The notes under the pieces were generated by a model. The model made no database searches and had not been told where the DNA came from. It saw only the letters and a program-made list of their open reading frames with translations. A program made the position numbers and the translations under genes. Source: Acholeplasmataceae bacterium UBA6235 (GTDB lineage: Bacteria; Bacillota_I; Bacilli_A; Acholeplasmatales; UBA5453). From it: a stretch of 16,361 bases of DNA. Positions 6,446-16,200 of the stretch are shown piece by piece; positions within the stretch are counted from its first letter, which is position 1; the number at the start of each line of letters is the position of its first letter. The stretch is taken from the NCBI GenBank assembly GCA_002441525.1, contig DJWH01000104.1, positions 14,004-30,364 on the forward strand. The letters run 5' to 3'.

Positions 6446-8857
6446 TTATGGGCGTTTTCTCAAGATGATGAATGCTGCTGCGAAAGCGACCACTGAAGAG
6501 CTTAGAGAGATGGCGATGGTAGCTGCCATTGAGGTACCAACTTGGTCTTCTTTACCTTCGATTAAGTCTTGAATTTGTTCAAGTGTTAAGGTGTTTTCAG
6601 TGATATAATCGATGATTTCTTGTTCTTTATCATCTAATTTTTCATCAATTTGTTCGTCAACGATTTCTGGTGTAACAGGTTTAGCTACGACAACCACATT
6701 GAATGTGACTGTGCTTGCATTACCAGCTTGGTCTTCTGCGACAACTTCAACAGAATAAGTACCAGGGTTATTGACATTTAAACCACCATTTTGTGAAACA
6801 TAGATAACAACATCTGCTCTTGCATCGTGGTTATCGATTGCGATCACGTTGGATAAAATAGCTTCGTTTGCACTGGTGAAATCGCCAGCTTCAAACTTGA
6901 AGTTTTCATTGACAACGACAAGTTCAGGGGCTGTCTTATCATCGATGGTTAATGTGTATGAAGCGGTCTTCACGATGTCAGTATCGAAATCAGGAATACC
7001 AGCGACAAATTCAGTCTTAGAAACTGGATCATCATACACGATGGTTCTTGCTAATGCATATTCAGTTGCTTTATTGACACCGACAACAACGATATAACCG
7101 TTTTCTTCAAGTGTTAATCCAGCCAACCAAGCATCAAACATACCGGATGCATTTGCAGGGGTATTGGTACCATTAACGTCTACTAAATCCCAAGTTCTTC
7201 TGTTGATGGTTCTAATCACTGTGCCATCGCCAGCAACTTCAATAATCACACCGGCAGAACCCCATGAGAATGTGGATGTCTTGAATGTGGTTACGTCTGT
7301 CCAAACAGAAATATCATTTGCAATAGATGTTAATTGAACATTTGTCTTAGTAATTTCATAGGTACTACCTTTAAATGTAACTGTTGCAGGTTGATCAGGT
7401 ACACCAGGGATATGTACATGGTGTGTGAATTGTAAGTTGATTTGATATACGCCTGCTTTAGGTGCATAGAAGTTAAATCCTGCTGGGTAAGTTACTTGGA
7501 TGGTATTTGTAATATCATTGCCGTAACCGTCGTCAGCTGTGATGCCTTGCATAACATTGACATATTGACCTTCGTCAGAGAATCTGTTGACAACGCCTGC
7601 AAATTTAGGAGGCATAACACCAACAACGATGTCAGCTTCTACCACAGTTTCGCCACCTAGTGTGGTTTCAGCGATGAATTTAGCTTTATAACCAGCACCA
7701 AATACAGAGGAGTCAACTGCAGTGACTGCAGCACTCTTGGTGTATACGCTATTCACTTCGTCCCAAGTGAAATCGATGGTTTGTAATAGGGTTTCGCCTG
7801 TTTCATTCCAAATTTCAACTTGATAGTCTAATTTTTCAGTTAAGTTTTGAATCTTGTCTTGTGCATCAAACATATTGACCCATGACGCTTCAACGGTTAA
7901 TGGAAGATCAAAGGCAGATTGATAATCAACAACGATATTAACGCCAGCGGTTGTGTTATCATCGTCTAACGCTGTAATACCAGCGAAAGTAGGTGCTTGG
8001 TGTGTATAAACGATTTCAGCATTTGCTGTTGCAGCATTCGCTAATAATCCAGGTAATGTCTTGATAAAATCAGTGGTCTTAGCATTTAAAGAACCTCTAT
8101 CGTTTGTACCAAAGCTTACAGTTGTCCAGCCCGCAGGAATGGTAACAAAGTTAGGGTCACCAACGATGATTGTAGACCATTTTTCTTTATCTAATTCAGT
8201 TGTAGTATCTACGTCAGCGTTTGTCCAAGCGATGTATTTAACCGGTTCAAGTACATAGCCTTGAGCGTCTGTAGCATCAATTTTCATACGAACGTGTGAT
8301 ACTCTTGTGGTTGCAGGTTTTGGATCGGCTGCATCATACGCTGTTTTTTCTTCAGCAGTTGCTAAACGCCAATCTGGTGCTTCAGGTGTGCCATCATTAA
8401 AAATGTAATATGTGAAGATTTGGTCTTCAACCATTTGTAATTTACCGGAAGCATCAAAGTATGTCCAAATTCTTTGAACAACAGATGTTAAGTCAGCTCT
8501 ACCATTTGCTGTAGAAAGGATGACTGGAGAATCTGTGTCATTGATGATCATCGAAGCGAACGCATTATATTGTAATGAGTTCATTTCGGTTGCACTGATG
8601 AAACCATCTGAGTTTGCATCGTTGAAATCTTTGGCATAACGTACGCCGCCTCTAACGAAGTGGTAACGGTGACCGCCAAATTCTAAATCCCAGAATGAAT
8701 CACCTAATTTTAACTGAGTACAAGAATTCTCAGCTAGTAAACATGCTTCTTGATCATATGGAAATAGATCAACAAGGTCGCCCTCAGCGGCATTCATGCC
8801 AAATGGAGCAATCGCTAGTCCCATGACTAACATTAGAAACATCAATACTTTTTTCAT
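6446..8857 (-). CDS. Secreted surface protein with EF-hand-like loop, Ig-like domains and C-terminal membrane anchor
   Basis: 803 residues of unknown function. There is a signal peptide (1 to about 24, MKKVLMFLMLVMGLAIAPFG). A unique N-terminal region follows with two cysteines (39 and 46) that could pair, and a canonical 12-residue calcium loop DANSDGFISATE at 80-91, as in EF-hands or half a dockerin. Further beta-rich, Ig-like segments follow; two contain related motifs (FAGITALDDDNTTAG and MQGITADDGYGNDIT). A DUF5011-like Ig domain (about 655-735, with GTYSVEVVAEDQAGN) comes next, then an acidic, probably helical stalk (EQIDEKLDDKEQEIIDYI). The end is a single hydrophobic segment with a basic tail (IILRKRP). 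There is no LPXTG motif. Start ATG at 8857 has AGGAGG 4 bases upstream. It is transcribed alone from the promoter at 8895-8923. It may bind or process a carbohydrate imported by the next operon, but that is only context. Confidence 0.85.
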   Translation of the reverse strand: MKKVLMFLMLVMGLAIAPFGMNAAEGDLVDLFPYDQEACLLAENSCTQLKLGDSFWDLEFGGHRYHFVRGGVRYAKDFNDANSDGFISATEMNSLQYNAFASMIINDTDSPVILSTANGRADLTSVVQRIWTYFDASGKLQMVEDQIFTYYIFNDGTPEAPDWRLATAEEKTAYDAADPKPATTRVSHVRMKIDATDAQGYVLEPVKYIAWTNADVDTTTELDKEKWSTIIVGDPNFVTIPAGWTTVSFGTNDRGSLNAKTTDFIKTLPGLLANAATANAEIVYTHQAPTFAGITALDDDNTTAGVNIVVDYQSAFDLPLTVEASWVNMFDAQDKIQNLTEKLDYQVEIWNETGETLLQTIDFTWDEVNSVYTKSAAVTAVDSSVFGAGYKAKFIAETTLGGETVVEADIVVGVMPPKFAGVVNRFSDEGQYVNVMQGITADDGYGNDITNTIQVTYPAGFNFYAPKAGVYQINLQFTHHVHIPGVPDQPATVTFKGSTYEITKTNVQLTSIANDISVWTDVTTFKTSTFSWGSAGVIIEVAGDGTVIRTINRRTWDLVDVNGTNTPANASGMFDAWLAGLTLEENGYIVVVGVNKATEYALARTIVYDDPVSKTEFVAGIPDFDTDIVKTASYTLTIDDKTAPELVVVNENFKFEAGDFTSANEAILSNVIAIDNHDARADVVIYVSQNGGLNVNNPGTYSVEVVAEDQAGNASTVTFNVVVVAKPVTPEIVDEQIDEKLDDKEQEIIDYITENTLTLEQIQDLIEGKEDQVGTSMAATIAISLSSSVVAFAAAFIILRKRP

Positions 8858-8894
8858 TTTTCCTCCTATGTGAATCTTTGTTTATTCTAGATTC

Positions 8895-8923
8895 ATTTTA
8901 TGAACAATTGTAAGCGCTGTCAA
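8895..8923 (-). promoter_or_regulatory. Strong sigma-A-type promoter of the surface protein gene
   Basis: Minus strand: TTGACA (8918-8923), 17-bp spacer, TAAAAT (8895-8900). Perfect -35, five of six -10 bases and ideal spacing, about 40 bases upstream of the ATG at 8857. Confidence 0.9.
8909..8922. promoter_or_regulatory. cre box (CcpA-type operator) overlapping the -35
   Basis: TGTAAGCGCTGTCA fits the cre consensus TGWAANCGNTNWCA at every defined position and forms the core of an imperfect palindrome, ATTGTAAGCGCTGTCAAT (8907-8924). It overlaps the -35 element and spacer of the promoter, so binding would block RNA polymerase. A local LacI-family repressor could use a similar site. Confidence 0.75.
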
Positions 8924-8945
8924 TGCAGATTTTGGGATTTGTCAC

Positions 8946-8998
8946 ATTTTCAGGCCATTCTTACGGCTTTTGATTTTTTTTTTCAAATCCCTGAAAAT
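8946..8998. repeat. Inverted repeat downstream of the amidase gene
   Basis: ATTTTCAGG (8946-8954) and CCTGAAAAT (8990-8998) are perfect complements, enclosing 35 bases with a long A/T tract and an inner GATTT/AAATC pair (8972-8976, 8985-8989). It follows directly after two tandem in-frame TAG stops of the amidase gene. It lacks a T-run on the minus strand, so it is at best an atypical terminator or an mRNA 3'-end hairpin. Confidence 0.4.
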
Positions 8999-9001
8999 CT
9001 A

Positions 9002-12000
9002 CTAATGAACTGTGCCAGGTAAATAGGTATAGAACGTACGTGATGTAGACACATTATCCACTGTGATTGTCACGGTGTAGCTCACGGTCATTGCACGATC
9101 CGGCATTTGAATGACTCGACCTGTATGATCTACATACTCAGGGAAATCAGAGACAAATTCGATGTTGGCGTTGCCACGTAAGTGTTCTACTTTATATTCA
9201 TACTCTGCCAATTCTTCAAACAATGGCACCAATCCACCTCGAATCATCGATTGTGGACAAATTTTGCCCGAGAAGTCTTGGTGATACGCGAGTTGTGTGA
9301 GTGGTAAATTGTATTGTTTCATCAATTGTGCGGATAATTTTGCAGTTCTTTGCCATACACGATAGTTATCGCCATCTTGTGCAACTGAAGTTTCAATACC
9401 AATACCGTTGCGGTTACCGCCACCAAAATAAATGCCGTTTTTGGTCGGTAGTGTTGACCCGTCGCCTGCGTGATAGGCAATTTCATCGAGTGGGATATGT
9501 TGATACAAGGCTTTATCATCCATCGTAAAATGCCATGAGGTATTGAGTACAGTTCCCGCTTGTGCTGCATTCCATAAATAATTCGCGTGTGACAATGCAC
9601 CCGCACCTGGCGCGGTGTTGGCTGTTTCATGAACGACGATCCAATAGACATAATCTGAGTTGTAAACAGGCACACCATCCGGATGGGCAGGTTTTTTAAC
9701 CCCTGGACGAATGCCTGATGATATTGGTAATAATTTAGAGGTATTGATGGACAATCCATCGAAAAGGTATCTAGAGACAGATTCATATTTATAATCTACA
9801 TAATTGAACCCTGTACCATAGACCAACCATTCATGTGGGGTGCTATAAGATACCATGGACAAGGTTAATAAATCCATGAGATCGCCATCATTTAAAGCAC
9901 TATATACTTGAAGTGTATATTCTTGATAGACATTCATATCTTCTTGAAGTTCAACACGAATGACCACTTTACCTGGTTGTAAAGTTGTCACCAAACCTGT
10001 TTGATCCACGGTTGCTTTTTCAATATCTGATGAAGACCATAACATCGGTTTATCCGAATAGTCGTATGGAAACGGTGTGGCGTTTAGTTTGAAGGTTTCT
10101 CCAACCAATAAATCGTTTTTCGGTGTGTCTGTTGAAATTTCAATCCCTGGGTGGGTTGTGATGATGAAGGTAACTGTACCTTTAACATTAAAATCCACAG
10201 TGGATCTCAATGTGATGGTCACTTCACCACTCTTCACTGCGTTGACATTCCCATTTTGAACGGTTGCTACATTTGGATTAGAGGTGATCCACCCCAATCG
10301 ATTGGTAGGCATATCTAGTGGTAGTAATTCAAAACTGATTTTGTATTGTTCACCAATCATCATTTCATCAATTGGGTTGGTGATGACAATTTGAACAGGG
10401 ATGAGCGGGTTATAATTGGCTTCTTGAACCACCGCGTTCGCTTGGCTATAGAAACCCCTCAATTGTTGTTCTGAAATATTGGAGAATTGACTTAATACTG
10501 GAGTTTCACTGCCCCAATAATTCAATGTGAAATCGACATTGGATTGTTCGGATTGATACGCGTTCATCGTTGAATTGGATACTTTATTGAATCTAAAGAA
10601 AGCTTTTAAGGTGTTCGCGTTGGTATTGTAGACATTCGCGTGCACCGCTTCTGTCGTGTCTGAAATGGTATTCCAAATCATTTCGATGGATGCGTTAGAA
10701 ATCAATTCGTTTTCCGATTCAACACGAATACCGTAGTTGACTTGTGTCATGGTATTTTGTTTGATTAATAACAACCCACCACGGAAATGGACGATATTGA
10801 TGGCGTCAAAATCAAAATTGTTGAAGGTGTTATTAGAAATTTCAACGGTCTCGACATTGTCCAAAACGATGGCTGATGATGACAATTGTGTAAATGTATT
10901 TTGTTGAATTTTCAAATTTTTCACTGGGACATCATTTTCGATGACCGCTTCAACGGTGAAATTGAATCCTTTAACGGTGACGTCGTCAGCCGAAATGTGG
11001 ATGGATTTTGATAAAGCTGTTGATGAACCCATCAAGGTAACTGGGGTTTCAATGTTTAATGCTTCATCATAAGTCCCATCTAAAACGTAGATGGTTGCGC
11101 CAGGGGTTGCTGCGTCTAGCGCCTCTTGAATTGTCTTGAAATAGTCCACATTCAATTGATAGTTGCGTTCTTCATGGGTGATTTCAGTAGCTGTTGACAC
11201 ATTATTGACAACGATATTGTGAATGATATTAACCACCAATGTGGCCTTAACTGTGTTATCAAATCGAGATGTCACAGTAATGGTGACTTGTCCAACCTTA
11301 TGACCAACCAATGCATTTTCCGCATTGAAGGAGGCGATGGACTCATCGCTAGAGCTGAAAACCATATCTGGGTGACCCAGCAATGGTAATATGTTCACTT
11401 GAATGGTTTGTGATCGGTTCACATTGAGTTCATCTGAACCATTGAGTGTAATCGATTCAGGCATAACGTAGACCATCACCGTGATTTCTTCATAGATGTC
11501 TGGATTGCTGATGGAAGCGATGCGAATGGTGGTTGTACCAGCCGCTTTTGCTTTGACTAATCCAACTGAATTCACGGTGGCTATACTGGTATCAGATGAG
11601 GTGATTTGAACATCTTCTGACGCTTCAAAATCAATGGTGATTTCATCATCCACCAATAGAGCCAAATCATACGCATCGACTGAAATATTGATGTATTTTG
11701 AAACAATGATTTCAACGGTTTTGTTCACCAAAGGGTTGTTAACACTTTGGATCGTTAATGTTGCAGATCCGATGGCAACCCCGGTGATGACACCGGTTGC
11801 GTTCACTGTGAATATGTTGGTATCACTGGATGTGTACGTGAGGTCATCGTTCGCTTCTATGGATATCGGTAACGTATTTCCGACCATGACTTCAAAACTG
11901 GTCGCAGTCAAATCGATTTGTACGGATTTGTAGACAGTGACCGTAATATCTTTTGTAATCGAAGCGTCTGAACCTAACTTCACTTTGATCACAGTCGTCC

Positions 12001-12232
12001 CTGCTTTTAAGGCAGTGATCAATCGTGTATCACTGATGCTGATGATGGTTGAGTCAAAGCCTTCAACCAAGTGACCTGATTTGTCATTGGTATCCACTTC
12101 TAATTGAAATGTCTCGCCTTCGGTTAATACCACGGCGGTTTGATTGACATCCAAGGTGTAGGATTGATCTACACAGGCTGTCAACACAAATAGGCTTGCC
12201 AACATGAGGATGGCCATCCATTTAAATTTCAT
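9002..12232 (-). CDS. Modular lipoprotein N-acetylmuramoyl-L-alanine amidase with Big_2 and beta-helix domains
   Basis: 1076 residues. The lipobox LTAC gives Cys20. Four Big_2-type Ig domains follow (about 25-337, with repeated TSSDTxxxTVN and AGTTTI patterns). A right-handed beta-helix comes next (about 360-620, opening YFKTIQEALDAATPGATIYV and ending with NYWGS), then two more Big_2 domains (about 640-805). The C-terminal domain is a zinc Amidase_2 (about 845-1015). The expected zinc ligands are all seen: His868 in VVHETAN, and His984 and Cys992 in YHQDFSGKICP; the catalytic-type Lys990 is also present. The enzyme would cut the bond between MurNAc and L-Ala in peptidoglycan, outside the cell. 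An ATG at 12247 is in frame, but the ATG at 12232 is preferred: GGGAGG lies 7-8 bases upstream, it gives a standard signal peptide, and it overlaps the previous stop as ATGA. It is the last gene of a three-gene coupled operon and ends in TAG TAG. The beta-helix may bind or cut a second glycan. Confidence 0.93.
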   Translation of the reverse strand: MKFKWMAILMLASLFVLTACVDQSYTLDVNQTAVVLTEGETFQLEVDTNDKSGHLVEGFDSTIISISDTRLITALKAGTTVIKVKLGSDASITKDITVTVYKSVQIDLTATSFEVMVGNTLPISIEANDDLTYTSSDTNIFTVNATGVITGVAIGSATLTIQSVNNPLVNKTVEIIVSKYINISVDAYDLALLVDDEITIDFEASEDVQITSSDTSIATVNSVGLVKAKAAGTTTIRIASISNPDIYEEITVMVYVMPESITLNGSDELNVNRSQTIQVNILPLLGHPDMVFSSSDESIASFNAENALVGHKVGQVTITVTSRFDNTVKATLVVNIIHNIVVNNVSTATEITHEERNYQLNVDYFKTIQEALDAATPGATIYVLDGTYDEALNIETPVTLMGSSTALSKSIHISADDVTVKGFNFTVEAVIENDVPVKNLKIQQNTFTQLSSSAIVLDNVETVEISNNTFNNFDFDAINIVHFRGGLLLIKQNTMTQVNYGIRVESENELISNASIEMIWNTISDTTEAVHANVYNTNANTLKAFFRFNKVSNSTMNAYQSEQSNVDFTLNYWGSETPVLSQFSNISEQQLRGFYSQANAVVQEANYNPLIPVQIVITNPIDEMMIGEQYKISFELLPLDMPTNRLGWITSNPNVATVQNGNVNAVKSGEVTITLRSTVDFNVKGTVTFIITTHPGIEISTDTPKNDLLVGETFKLNATPFPYDYSDKPMLWSSSDIEKATVDQTGLVTTLQPGKVVIRVELQEDMNVYQEYTLQVYSALNDGDLMDLLTLSMVSYSTPHEWLVYGTGFNYVDYKYESVSRYLFDGLSINTSKLLPISSGIRPGVKKPAHPDGVPVYNSDYVYWIVVHETANTAPGAGALSHANYLWNAAQAGTVLNTSWHFTMDDKALYQHIPLDEIAYHAGDGSTLPTKNGIYFGGGNRNGIGIETSVAQDGDNYRVWQRTAKLSAQLMKQYNLPLTQLAYHQDFSGKICPQSMIRGGLVPLFEELAEYEYKVEHLRGNANIEFVSDFPEYVDHTGRVIQMPDRAMTVSYTVTITVDNVSTSRTFYTYLPGTVH

Positions 12233-12247
12233 TTGTGTTCCTCCCAT
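12229..12247 (-). promoter_or_regulatory. ATGA start-stop overlap and internal ribosome binding site
   Basis: The amidase ATG (12230-12232) shares bases with the TGA stop of the serine hydrolase. Minus-strand GGGAGG lies 7-8 bases upstream, inside the last codons of the hydrolase. This fixes the start at 12232 rather than the in-frame ATG at 12247, which itself spans the binding site. Confidence 0.75.
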
Positions 12248-13272
12248 TGTTTGATGAATAGACGATATATCTCGTCTCGATAGCCAAAGATGTGATTGTT
12301 TTCACGCTTTGGATGAACCGCATTGGTTAGTAAAACAAAACCTTCTTGACGTTTTAAGTTGATCATCAAGTTACATCCAGTAAATCCTGTATGGATGATG
12401 AGTTCGTCTTTAAAAGGATATAAAACATGTGATTTACTGGGTTTCTCAAATCCCAACGCTCTGGCTTTAGGGTTATCGGATAAATCGGTAGCTTCCACTT
12501 GAATTTGATTGAGCTGTTCAATCGTTTTTGGTGATAATACATGCGTTTGATTAAACATCGCTAAAATGAATTTTGCGATATCACTTGCGGTTGAGAATAA
12601 CCCGGCATGACCGGCTAGACCTTGCATGGCGAATGATTTTTCATCGTGTACTTGGCCTTGAAGATACCCTTGAAACACAGTATCTTCACGAAGTTCGGTT
12701 GGTGCACAACGGATTGGGTATGGTCGATAACTCGAATCCATCATATGTAGTGGTTCGAAGATTTCTAATCTCGCCACAACATCCAATGGTTTTTGATGAA
12801 TTGTTTCAATGATTTTGCCCAGTAGTATGAATCCAACATCAGAATAGACCACATGAGACCCTTTGGCATATATTTTTTCTGAGTGAAATACTTTTTCCAA
12901 GACTTCATCGGGGTTTCTTAAGGTGTTTGCACGTCGGATGTCCGCTGGTAACCCAGACGTATGGGTGAGTAAATCGTAAATGGTGATGTCACCATAAGCA
13001 ACGTTTTCTAAAATCGATTGAACGGGTGTGTTCAAAGACAAACGACCCGTTTCAATCAACTTAAAGATCAATGTGTTGGTGGATATGACTTTGGTTAACG
13101 AAGCCACATCGTATATTTCATGACCTCGATTCAATACTTTATTTGGATACAAGGCTTTATACCCAACATAATCACACTGGATTTGACCGTTTCGTATCAC
13201 ACAAAACTGTCCACCAGGAAAATGTTGTTTGTTGACCCCTGTCTCCAAAAAGTTTTTAATGGTTTCTATCAT
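12229..13272 (-). CDS. Serine hydrolase of the beta-lactamase/S12 fold, AmiE/YbbE-like
   Basis: 347 residues. Active-site signatures of the penicillin-recognising serine enzymes are present: SxxK at Ser58-Lys61 (ASLTKV), YSD at 143-145 in place of the usual YSN, and HTG at 294-296 in place of KTG (HTGFTG). The stretch GQVHDEKSFAMQGLAGHAGL (206-225) is typical of the subgroup that includes Bacillus subtilis YbbE/AmiE, an enzyme of the MurNAc-peptide recycling cluster; some relatives are esterases. No signal peptide is seen, so it should act in the cytoplasm, perhaps on imported muropeptides. Its ATG overlaps the stop of the upstream GHL10 gene (ATGA at 13269-13272), and its own TGA overlaps the amidase start (12229-12232), so all three are translationally coupled. 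It has no clear ribosome binding site of its own, as expected for coupled translation. Fold assignment is firm; substrate is inferred from context. True beta-lactamase activity is unlikely without export. Confidence 0.9.
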   Translation of the reverse strand: MIETIKNFLETGVNKQHFPGGQFCVIRNGQIQCDYVGYKALYPNKVLNRGHEIYDVASLTKVISTNTLIFKLIETGRLSLNTPVQSILENVAYGDITIYDLLTHTSGLPADIRRANTLRNPDEVLEKVFHSEKIYAKGSHVVYSDVGFILLGKIIETIHQKPLDVVARLEIFEPLHMMDSSYRPYPIRCAPTELREDTVFQGYLQGQVHDEKSFAMQGLAGHAGLFSTASDIAKFILAMFNQTHVLSPKTIEQLNQIQVEATDLSDNPKARALGFEKPSKSHVLYPFKDELIIHTGFTGCNLMINLKRQEGFVLLTNAVHPKRENNHIFGYRDEIYRLFIKQWEEHK

Positions 13273-16200
13273 GGTTTTTTCTTGATGGCGAAGAAAATAA
13301 CGACACCAATCGCGAGTGTACCTATCACAGAAGCCCCAATCAACACCATTTGATCTTCCGATAACGGTTCAGATTGAGCGACACATTTACCATCAATCAA
13401 CGTTTCATCGCTATCACAAATAGGATCTTCTGGTTCTGGGTCAACTGGATCGACCGGTGCTTTATACCAATGGGTTTGAACATCGGTAGTCCAATAATAA
13501 TTGTCCATGCGTTCCAATGCTTGAACGACTTCGGGGTCTGTACTATTTAAGGTTTTAAAAGAGAACAATGCGTGACCTTTAACACTTGGGTATTGTGAAG
13601 CATACCTGAGTTGTTCTAAAAATTCATTTTCATTGGTCCAGTTGTTAGAGGTTTCAGCGTAACGGTAGAATCCATGTCCGATGATGAGATCAACACCGGC
13701 ATTTTCAGTGATTTCTGCCCACCAATCGACCAAGTCAGCATACGGTGCAGCACTGTGGTCAAATTGCCAGTAAAGCTGTGGCATGATGTAGTGCACCCAA
13801 CCTTCTTCTACCCATTTTTTAGAGTCTGCGAATTGTGCTGAGTAACTTTGTAATGCGCCAGAAGAGGTATTTGAACCATCCCCACCGCTTTTCCAAATGC
13901 CAAATGGGGATATCCCAAATTTCATATTTTTCTGCTTAGCGATATTTTCAGCTTCAACGGTATCAAATACCATTTCTACCATTTGGTCGACATTATTTCT
14001 ACGCCAATCGGCTAGGCTCAATCCATTTGGATTATTCGATAGGAATGTCTCCGCATCTTGCGCATTGTTCATACCTGAATAACTATAGAAATAATCATCA
14101 AAATGGATGCCGTCGATGGCGTATTTGGTGACGAGTTCATTCACCACTTGATTTAAGTAATTTCTAACCGCTGGTTCGCCTGGGTTTAAGATGAGTTTAC
14201 CTTGGCTATCAGCGATGACAAGGTTTGGATTTTTTCTCGCAAAATTATCTTCGTGTAATGCGTTCAATTGGGTCATTTTGTCATCGGTACCTGTGGATAC
14301 ACGATAAGGATTGAGCCATGCATGGATTTCAATCCCGCGTTTATGACCTTCTTCAACCATGAACGCTAGGACATCAAATCCAGGGTCAAAGCCTTCAGTA
14401 CCGTTGATGTAACGAGACATCGGTGCGAACTCTGAATAATAGAACGCATCATTCATCGGTCTTACTTGGAAGAAAATGGTATTCATATGAACCGCTTTGA
14501 CACGTTCAATGATGGCAATCAATTGGGCTTTATAAGCCGCTTCCGTCGTCATCATCGGAACGTCGATGTTAGAGACAGTTGCGACCCAAACAGCGCGCAC
14601 TTCTTTGTCTTTTTCAGACCAAGTTGTTGGTAACTCAATCGGTGTATTGGTTTGATAATAATTGACCGGTTCGCCATCACGAATGACGTATAAGTTGTCT
14701 TCTACCGGTGGTAGTTGCATCCTAAAGCGCTCGGTTAAAGTTTCAGATACATTGAGTGCTTCGTCGATGGCATAATATTCTAAGGTGTATAAGTTGTTTA
14801 AGTAAAACTCAAATGGGTCAACATAGACTTGCCATGAAGTCCAATTCGAGCCATCGTGTAAGCGGTAATAAATGGTAGAATCGTCTTCTACCGATAAAGC
14901 GGCTGTCACTTCTGTGATGTAGTATAAACCTTCTTTGGTCCCTGTGATGTCTATCGCAGGGTCATTAGGTAAGGTTTGATCAATCACAATGGTCTTATAA
15001 GTGGCTGTTTTACAACCATCGTTGTTTCGATAACCAATGACATAATCGTCTTCTTGATCGAAAGTAACTGGTGCACTATAATCGGTCCATGTGCCCCCAT
15101 TGATGTTGTATTGAAGGTTGGTTACCCCATTCAAAGTCATGACAGCACTCTGGTAGAAATCATTGCTGCCAGTACCTGCAAATAAGGCAGTTGGTAGGGC
15201 ATAACATGGCACGACCACTTTGAGAGATAAGGTTTGAACAGGTGATTCTGCTCCTTCACTGCTGATCGTTTTGGTTTGAATGAAATAGTTGCCTGGGTTG
15301 GTTAATACCAATGGTTCAGTATACAATACCCAAGGTCCGACACTGCCAAAGTTGACCGCGACCCACACTGGGTTACTACTATTGGCGTTGATCGATACCG
15401 ATACGCCTGGTAAATAATCATTACCTGATTTGTCACCTGTTGGGGTAATCACAGGCACATCGGTATTGATTTTATTGATGATGAGGGTGTGCCCCTGAAT
15501 GAGTGATTCTTCATTAGAAGCGTTGACCGCTTTTACGTGAATGGCATAGGTGCCTTGTGTCGTAAAGGTCACAGGGGTGGTATACAATACCCAGTCGCCA
15601 TAGTCTACACGGTAATAAATCGGGTCTGATGATGTGATGCTCATCGTGACATTGGTTCGGTATTCATCCCCTTGTTTGGTGCCTGTAAACGTCACCACAG
15701 GGGAAGCAACATTGGATTCTGCGAGTGTCCCAAATGGCATGGTCGTCCATAGATTATTGACGACATTGGTCACGTTGGTTGTATTCAAATAGGCTGCGCT
15801 ATAGAAGGCAGACCCGATGATTTCTGGGTATTGCGCATTGTGTAACAACTGGTTTTGAATTTCCGTACTACTCCAGTTTTGAGCAGCGGATATCGAGTGT
15901 CCAATGACGAGGTCTACGCCTGTACCACGCACTTGTTCGACCCACCAGTCCACCACGTTCGCGTATGGCGCGGCTGTGGTTGTAAATTGCCAGTATACTT
16001 GAGGGTTAATGTAGTGCACCCATCCCTCTTTTACCCAACGTCTTGAATCTGCAAATTGAGCATAATAGGATTGCATCCCATTGGTATCAGAGCCTTCGCC
16101 ACCATTTTTCCAAATACCAAATGGTGAAATACCGAATCGAATGTTTTTACCATTGGCTAAATTATGGGCTTCAACGGCGTCAAAAGTCATTCTTACTGCG

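Noticed and set aside
8971..8984. Plus-strand T-tract as a terminator
   Set aside because: The preceding GCC/GGC stem is only three pairs and no plus-strand gene is present.
9002..9022. LPGTV near the amidase C-terminus as a sortase signal
   Set aside because: The motif is not LPXTG, and no hydrophobic helix or basic tail follows. The protein is already anchored by its N-terminal lipid.
9322..9786. 154-codon open frame on the minus strand inside the amidase gene
   Set aside because: It lies in another frame within the Amidase_2 domain, whose zinc ligands and motifs fix the true frame. Its translation has no recognisable features.
11634..11933. 99-codon open frame on the plus strand
   Set aside because: It is antisense to the repeated Big_2 domains of the amidase lipoprotein; the open frame is a by-product of repetitive coding.
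12233..12247. Longer amidase start at the ATG of 12247
   Set aside because: That ATG overlaps the probable ribosome binding site GGGAGG and would add five residues (MGGTQ) before an otherwise standard lipoprotein signal peptide.
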